NCBI GenBank assembly: GCA_934249215.1
Contig: CAKQKN010000034.1
Location: 1-9,966, forward strand
Direction: 5' to 3'
Length of the DNA: 9,966 nt
Source of the DNA: an uncultured Clostridia bacterium
Lineage (GTDB): Bacteria > Bacillota > Clostridia > Christensenellales > Borkfalkiaceae
A model generated the notes under the pieces. It ran no database searches and was not told the origin of the DNA. It saw only the letters and a list, made by a program, of their open reading frames with translations. Each line of letters begins with the position of its first letter. Position 1 is the stretch's first letter. Below, piece by piece: positions 6,597 through 9,966 of this stretch. A program made the position numbers and the translations under genes.

Positions 6597-8274
6597 GCTT
6601 TTCGCTCTTTTCTTCGACGCCCTCGCCGATATTACTTCCGACGGTCAAATCGTACTCGATCGGCAAAAACCTCGCAACGAGCGTCACCGTGCGGTCGATC
6701 GGAAATTCGAAATCCGCCTTTTCGCTGACTTTTTTTTCGCCGTCGTACCAGCCGTCGAAATAATAATACTCGCCCGGGGTTGCCGTAAGTTTAACGGTTT
6801 CCGTTCCGTCGGACAAAGCGTTGAACTCGCCGATCGTGCCAACGCCTTCGACTTTCGCCACGAACTGATAATATTTGTCGCCTTTTCCGAGTTGCCCGCC
6901 CGCTTTGAGTTCGGGCGTTTTCCCGGCCGCAAGGTCTGCCGACAGATTCCAGACCGTTCCGCTGAATCCGATCGACGAATAAAAACTCGCGGCGGTCAGA
7001 TCTTCTTCGGTTTTTGCCGTTTCGAACGACTTCGCCGTAACGTTGCTTTCCGCATCCGAATTATAATAACAATCCGTGCCGTTGCCGCTTCCGAGCACTC
7101 TGCCGGACGACTTGAACCCGCTCGCGCTCATCGAACCGAACGCCACGCAGCCCGTAACCGTTCCCGCAGACTTACCGACAACTCCGCCGGCGGCGCTGTT
7201 GCCCGTAACCGAAATTGCCGCAACGTTCATATCGACGTCGGAATAGCAATTACTTACAATCGAACTTTCACCTTCATTCAGTCCTATAAGCCCGCCGACG
7301 TAAAACGTCTTTTTTCCGTTTACCCGCATTTCTACAGTGCCTTTTGCATAGCAGTTTAAAAAAGCGGCACTATTCGACCCGAAAGCGACCATTCCGCCGA
7401 CATATGAATGTGGAGTTTCGAAAAAACCGACAGAAAAATTTTCCACACCGAGATTTATAACGGTTCCCCTAACTTTTCCAAATAAAGCGTAATAGTTGCC
7501 GTTCGCGACGTACTTCGCGTTGCTTATCACATGCCCCGCTCCGTCGAAAGTGCCGGTAAACGTATTGCTTATCGTACCGATCGCCTGCCACTCGCGTCCG
7601 GCGAGGTCTATATCCGCGCCGAGTTTAAACGCCTTGGAATAATACGAAGAATTCGCCTGCAAATATTTGAGTTGCGCACCCGTCGCGATTACGAAAGGAT
7701 CGCTCGCCGTTCCGCTTCCGCCCGCAAACGAAGAAGCGGTCGAACCGTCCCAGACGTCCGACTTTTCGGCGTAAACCACGCTCTCCGCAAACCGCGCGTA
7801 CAACACGCCGTCGTTTTCGGTCATATCAAACGAGAGCGCGGCGGAATTTTCGACCAGCCTGTCGCCCTTAAACCACCCGACGAAACCGAAGCCCGAACCC
7901 GCGCTCGCGGTCACTTTAACCGCCGCCCCGATCGAAGCCTCGTAAACGAAAAGTTTATCTTTTTCGAGCCCTCTTATAACGCCGACAAAATCCGCGCTTT
8001 CGGGAATATTCACCGAATCGACAAAAGTCGCTCCCGAAACGACGAAACTACCCTCGCCGTATTCCGCGTAAAACGCGATATATCTGAGCTGCTCGATTTC
8101 TTTCGATTCGGACCGAACCGCTCCGCACCCCTCGCGCGAACAGCCGAGACTTTCCGTCCGACCTTTTTCGTCGTGAGTTGGCGCCTTCGCCTCGACGAGA
8201 ACTTTATCGAACAGATGCCCGAGTTTCGTTTCGGTTTTTCTGTCGACGTACCCGCACTCGCCGCAAGTTCTCAC
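6529..8274 (-). CDS. Central segment of the lipoprotein: GLUG beta-helix region
   Basis: The frame is open right after the TGA at 8340-8338; the GTG at 8274 is only the first possible restart and has no clear ribosome site. Numbering from that GTG: residues 1-60 continue the CxxC repeats (RTCGECGYVD, SLGCSREGCG); about 65-165 is an InlB-B-like stretch (FVGWFKGDRL); about 175-420 is a repeat region with GLUG-type units (YYALFGKVRGTVINLGV, YVGGMVAFGS, YVGGLIGLN, AAGGVVGKSAG), expected to fold as a right-handed beta-helix. It ends in another InlB-B-like unit (YYFDGWYDGEKK). After residue 575 the frame goes wrong (LCFRRL-stop) at the frameshift. Confidence 0.65.
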   Translation of the reverse strand: MRTCGECGYVDRKTETKLGHLFDKVLVEAKAPTHDEKGRTESLGCSREGCGAVRSESKEIEQLRYIAFYAEYGEGSFVVSGATFVDSVNIPESADFVGVIRGLEKDKLFVYEASIGAAVKVTASAGSGFGFVGWFKGDRLVENSAALSFDMTENDGVLYARFAESVVYAEKSDVWDGSTASSFAGGSGTASDPFVIATGAQLKYLQANSSYYSKAFKLGADIDLAGREWQAIGTISNTFTGTFDGAGHVISNAKYVANGNYYALFGKVRGTVINLGVENFSVGFFETPHSYVGGMVAFGSNSAAFLNCYAKGTVEMRVNGKKTFYVGGLIGLNEGESSIVSNCYSDVDMNVAAISVTGNSAAGGVVGKSAGTVTGCVAFGSMSASGFKSSGRVLGSGNGTDCYYNSDAESNVTAKSFETAKTEEDLTAASFYSSIGFSGTVWNLSADLAAGKTPELKAGGQLGKGDKYYQFVAKVEGVGTIGEFNALSDGTETVKLTATPGEYYYFDGWYDGEKKVSEKADFEFPIDRTVTLVARFLPIEYDLTVGSNIGEGVEEKSEKHVRGDKITLVAKDVEGLCFRRL

Positions 8275-8337
8275 CGATTCGCCGTCCTCCGTGCAGGTCG
8301 GTTTTTTCTCGCGCCCGTCGTCGCCGACAGCAAACTC

Positions 8338-8682
8338 TCACTCGCCGTAAGAATGCCCCTTTGCCGGGATCTCCTCATACGTCGTATAATCGCACACCGA
8401 ACAATGGTCATACGGCTTATATCCCGAACTCACGCAATCGGCGTCTTTTCCTTCCTCATGAACGAGCGTATGCCCCTTTTTCGGGATCGTGCGCCGCTCT
8501 TTTTCCTTGCCGCACTTCGTACAGACGATCCGCTCGACGCCGTCCTCCACGCACGTCGGCGCCTTATACACCGTCCAGTCGCCGTATTTATGAAACAGAC
8601 ACTGCTTGCACGCCGAAAAAACCGACGTAATGCAGATCAACACGAAAAGCGCGATAAGTATCGATCTTTTTCCGTTTCCCAT
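8338..8682 (-). CDS. N-terminal segment of the lipoprotein: signal peptide and Cys repeats
   Basis: 114 codons before the in-frame TGA. Residues 1-24 are a Sec/lipoprotein signal: basic MGNGKR, a hydrophobic core ILIALFVLICITSVF, then SAC with C25 as the likely lipidated residue (Phe at -3 is not ideal). Then come repeat units of about 40 residues with a CxxC pair: HKYGDW...PTC...CTKCG (31-58) and the C83...CSVC (94-97) unit, each ending in KGH. The third unit begins HSYGE and hits TGA exactly where unit one has Trp36 (a TGG codon). The start at 8682 is preferred over in-frame upstream ATGs because it places the signal peptide at the N-terminus and has AGAGGA 6 nt before it. Confidence 0.65.
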   Translation of the reverse strand: MGNGKRSILIALFVLICITSVFSACKQCLFHKYGDWTVYKAPTCVEDGVERIVCTKCGKEKERRTIPKKGHTLVHEEGKDADCVSSGYKPYDHCSVCDYTTYEEIPAKGHSYGE

Positions 8683-8825
8683 AAAAATTCCTCTTCTCCC
8701 TCCATAATGGTTCCTCCTCTTTTTGGGGCGCATTCCGCTCCCCGAGTTTGTTTTAATTCCTTCGTTTCGCTCAAAAATTCGCGGTTTATCCCGCAAACTC
8801 GCACGAACCGCATATTGTCCTTCAC

Positions 8826-8854
8826 ATTTTAACATTTTAGCAAACACTTTGCAA
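8826..8854 (-). promoter_or_regulatory. Promoter of the lipoprotein gene
   Basis: On the minus strand, TTGCAA (8854-8849), a 17-nt spacer, and TAAAAT (8831-8826). It predicts a leader of about 135 nt before ATG 8682. That leader has GCGGTT...AACCGC pairing and a strong AGGAGG (8718-8713) serving a 22-codon frame that overlaps the lipoprotein start. Confidence 0.6.
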
Positions 8855-8863
8855 CGCTTTTCC

Positions 8864-8892
8864 TTGTTTTTCAATGGAAAATGTATTACAAT
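8864..8892 (+). promoter_or_regulatory. Promoter of the helicase gene, divergent from the lipoprotein promoter
   Basis: TTGTTT (8864-8869), a 17-nt spacer, TACAAT (8887-8892). The two -35 boxes of the divergent pair are only 9 nt apart, so a regulator binding here could affect both genes. The 8683-9003 gap (321 nt) holds these two promoters and leaders; no other gene is convincing in it. Confidence 0.55.
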
Positions 8893-9003
8893 ATAACTAT
8901 AACAACGCACATGGGCATGCATGCGCGCGAAAATCCGCAGAAAACGACTTTGGCGAAAAACTCGCTAAGCAAAGATAAAAAACTCAAATCGGACGGTTTG
9001 GCG

Positions 9004-9966
9004 ATGGAACTAAGAGATTATCAAAAAGAATGCATAAATCTGATCGACGACCTTGAAAGCGGAAAAGTCCTCGTCTGCATGGCGACGGGGCTGGGCAAAA
9101 CCGTCGTTTTTTCGCATATAAAAAGGCGCGGCAGAGTGCTTATCGTTTCCCACCGCGAAGAACTCGTCCGCCAACCGACGAAATATTACGACTGCCCTTG
9201 CGGAATCGAACAAGGCGCGGAAAAATCGCACGGCGAAGAGGTCGTTTCGGCGAGCGTGCAGTCGCTTATCCGTCGGCTCGACAAGTTCGCGCCCGACGAT
9301 TTCGATATGATCATAACCGACGAAGCCCACCACGCGGCGGCGCCGAGCTACAAAAAGATTTATTCATATTTCACCCCGAGAATACACGTCGGGTTCACCG
9401 CCACGCCCAACCGCGGCGACAAAGTGCGGCTCGACGACGTTTTCGATCGGATACTTTTCCGTCGCGATCTTCTCTGGGGCATAAAAAACGGCTGGCTGAC
9501 CGACGTGAAATGCATTCGCGTGGACATCGGCTACGACGTGAGCGGCGTCAAGGAAAGAGCGGGCGATTTTATCGCCAAGGATCTCGACGAAGCGGTCAAT
9601 CTCGAAAACGCGAACGGGCGAATAGCCGAGGTCTATAAAAAGTACGCCCGCGGTCAGACGCTCATCTTCGCGACTTCCGTTTCTCACGCCGAAAACATCG
9701 CCGCAAAGATAGACGGCGCGGTGGTCGTAAGTCAGAAAACAGAGGGCAGGAAGTCGATTATCGACGATTTCACCGCCGGAAAGATCAAGTGTCTCGTCAA
9801 CTGCATGATCTTCACCGAGGGCACAGATCTGCCCGTTATCGAAACGATAATAATCGCCCGCCCGACCCATAATCAAAGCCTATACACCCAGATGGTCGGC
9901 CGCGGATTAAGACAGTCGAAAGGCAAAGAATATCTGACGCTCATCGACTGCGTGGGCATCTGCGGA
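9004..9966 (+). CDS. DEAD/DEAH-box SF2 helicase, 3' end beyond the window
   Basis: Open from ATG 9004 to the window edge (321 codons). ATP-dependent nucleic-acid helicase or translocase of superfamily 2, of the group that includes type III restriction Res subunits and SSL2/XPB-like proteins. Seen in order: a Q-like LRDYQKE (3-9), Walker A ATGLGKT (27-33), motif Ia around VSHREEL, DEAH box (106-109) followed by H, motif III TAT within GFTATPNR (130-137), motif V in NCMIFTEGTDLP, and motif VI QMVGRGLRQ (296-304). So both RecA-like domains are present and only the C-terminus is missing. The Shine-Dalgarno site before 9004 is poor (CGGACGG); an in-frame ATG at 8911 would add 31 residues but starts only about 12 nt after the predicted transcription start and lacks a Shine-Dalgarno site. 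The substrate (DNA or RNA) cannot be decided here. Confidence 0.85.
   Translation, partial: MELRDYQKECINLIDDLESGKVLVCMATGLGKTVVFSHIKRRGRVLIVSHREELVRQPTKYYDCPCGIEQGAEKSHGEEVVSASVQSLIRRLDKFAPDDFDMIITDEAHHAAAPSYKKIYSYFTPRIHVGFTATPNRGDKVRLDDVFDRILFRRDLLWGIKNGWLTDVKCIRVDIGYDVSGVKERAGDFIAKDLDEAVNLENANGRIAEVYKKYARGQTLIFATSVSHAENIAAKIDGAVVVSQKTEGRKSIIDDFTAGKIKCLVNCMIFTEGTDLPVIETIIIARPTHNQSLYTQMVGRGLRQSKGKEYLTLIDCVGICG

Larger units (their letters stand above)
5973..8682 (-). pseudogene. Broken surface lipoprotein gene (Cys-repeat, GLUG and InlB-B-like repeats)
   Basis: Three open stretches on the minus strand form one ancestral gene from ATG 8682 (AGAGGA 6 nt upstream) to TAA 5973. Two lesions interrupt it: an in-frame TGA at 8340-8338 (codon 115), and one extra base in a G run (CCC on the plus strand, 6550-6552; codon 711). 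Reading TGA as Trp and removing one G gives a continuous product of 902 residues, so nothing else is missing. Order: lipoprotein signal, CxxC repeats, GLUG beta-helix region, then InlB-B-like repeats; there is no LPXTG or SLH anchor. The likely role is a cell-surface, membrane-anchored binding protein; the ligand is unknown. True decay, phase variation, or read/assembly errors are all possible. The segments are described separately. Confidence 0.75.

Noticed and set aside
8338..8340. TGA read as Trp through an alternative genetic code, or as selenocysteine
   Set aside because: tdk and pdp end with TGA at normal family lengths and Trp in the intact genes is TGG. The expected residue is Trp, not Cys or Sec, and I see no selenocysteine-insertion hairpin.
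1..9966. CRISPR array, tRNA, rRNA, integrase or insertion-sequence transposase
   Set aside because: No regular repeat-spacer pattern, no cloverleaf or T-loop consensus, and no transposase or recombinase motif was seen on either strand.

Overview
The window carries a compact nucleoside-salvage operon on the minus strand, a broken surface-protein gene upstream of it, and the 5' part of a divergent helicase gene on the plus strand. The organism is probably a Bacillota/Clostridia member with intermediate G+C. The reasons are purine-rich Shine-Dalgarno sites, textbook sigma-A promoters (TTGAAT-17-TATAAT), a pyrimidine-nucleoside phosphorylase of the low-G+C Gram-positive kind, a type II thymidine kinase, and a Cys-repeat/GLUG/InlB-B-like lipoprotein typical of gut Clostridia. 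The lineage is inferred; nothing here fixes a genus.

Layout, read in the direction of the minus-strand transcripts (right to left). From a divergent promoter region (about 8826-8892), a plus-strand SF2 helicase gene runs off the right edge, and a lipoprotein gene (8682 to 5973) runs left. The lipoprotein frame is broken twice: an in-frame TGA where the repeat pattern predicts Trp, and a one-base G insertion. Next comes a strong promoter (5882-5910) and the operon deoC - deoD - deoB - cdd - pdp - tdk, which ends in a strong hairpin terminator at 53-100. All six enzyme genes look intact and keep the catalytic residues of their families.

How the genes work together: Cdd deaminates (deoxy)cytidine. 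The pyrimidine (Pdp) and purine (DeoD) nucleoside phosphorylases release bases and (deoxy)ribose-1-phosphate. DeoB moves the phosphate to C5. DeoC splits deoxyribose-5-phosphate into acetaldehyde and glyceraldehyde-3-phosphate. Tdk instead recaptures thymidine as dTMP. No transporter or DeoR-type regulator lies in the window.

The least explained parts are the non-coding ones: (1) a 292-bp element bounded by 24-bp inverted repeats (22/24 matching) inserted between deoC and deoD; (2) a 16-mer (TATAAGTCGATTATCG and a one-base variant) present in three consecutive intergenic positions of the operon, with a looser relative in the deoC leader; (3) a structured segment at 1-113 with two hairpins and an open reading frame running off the left edge.
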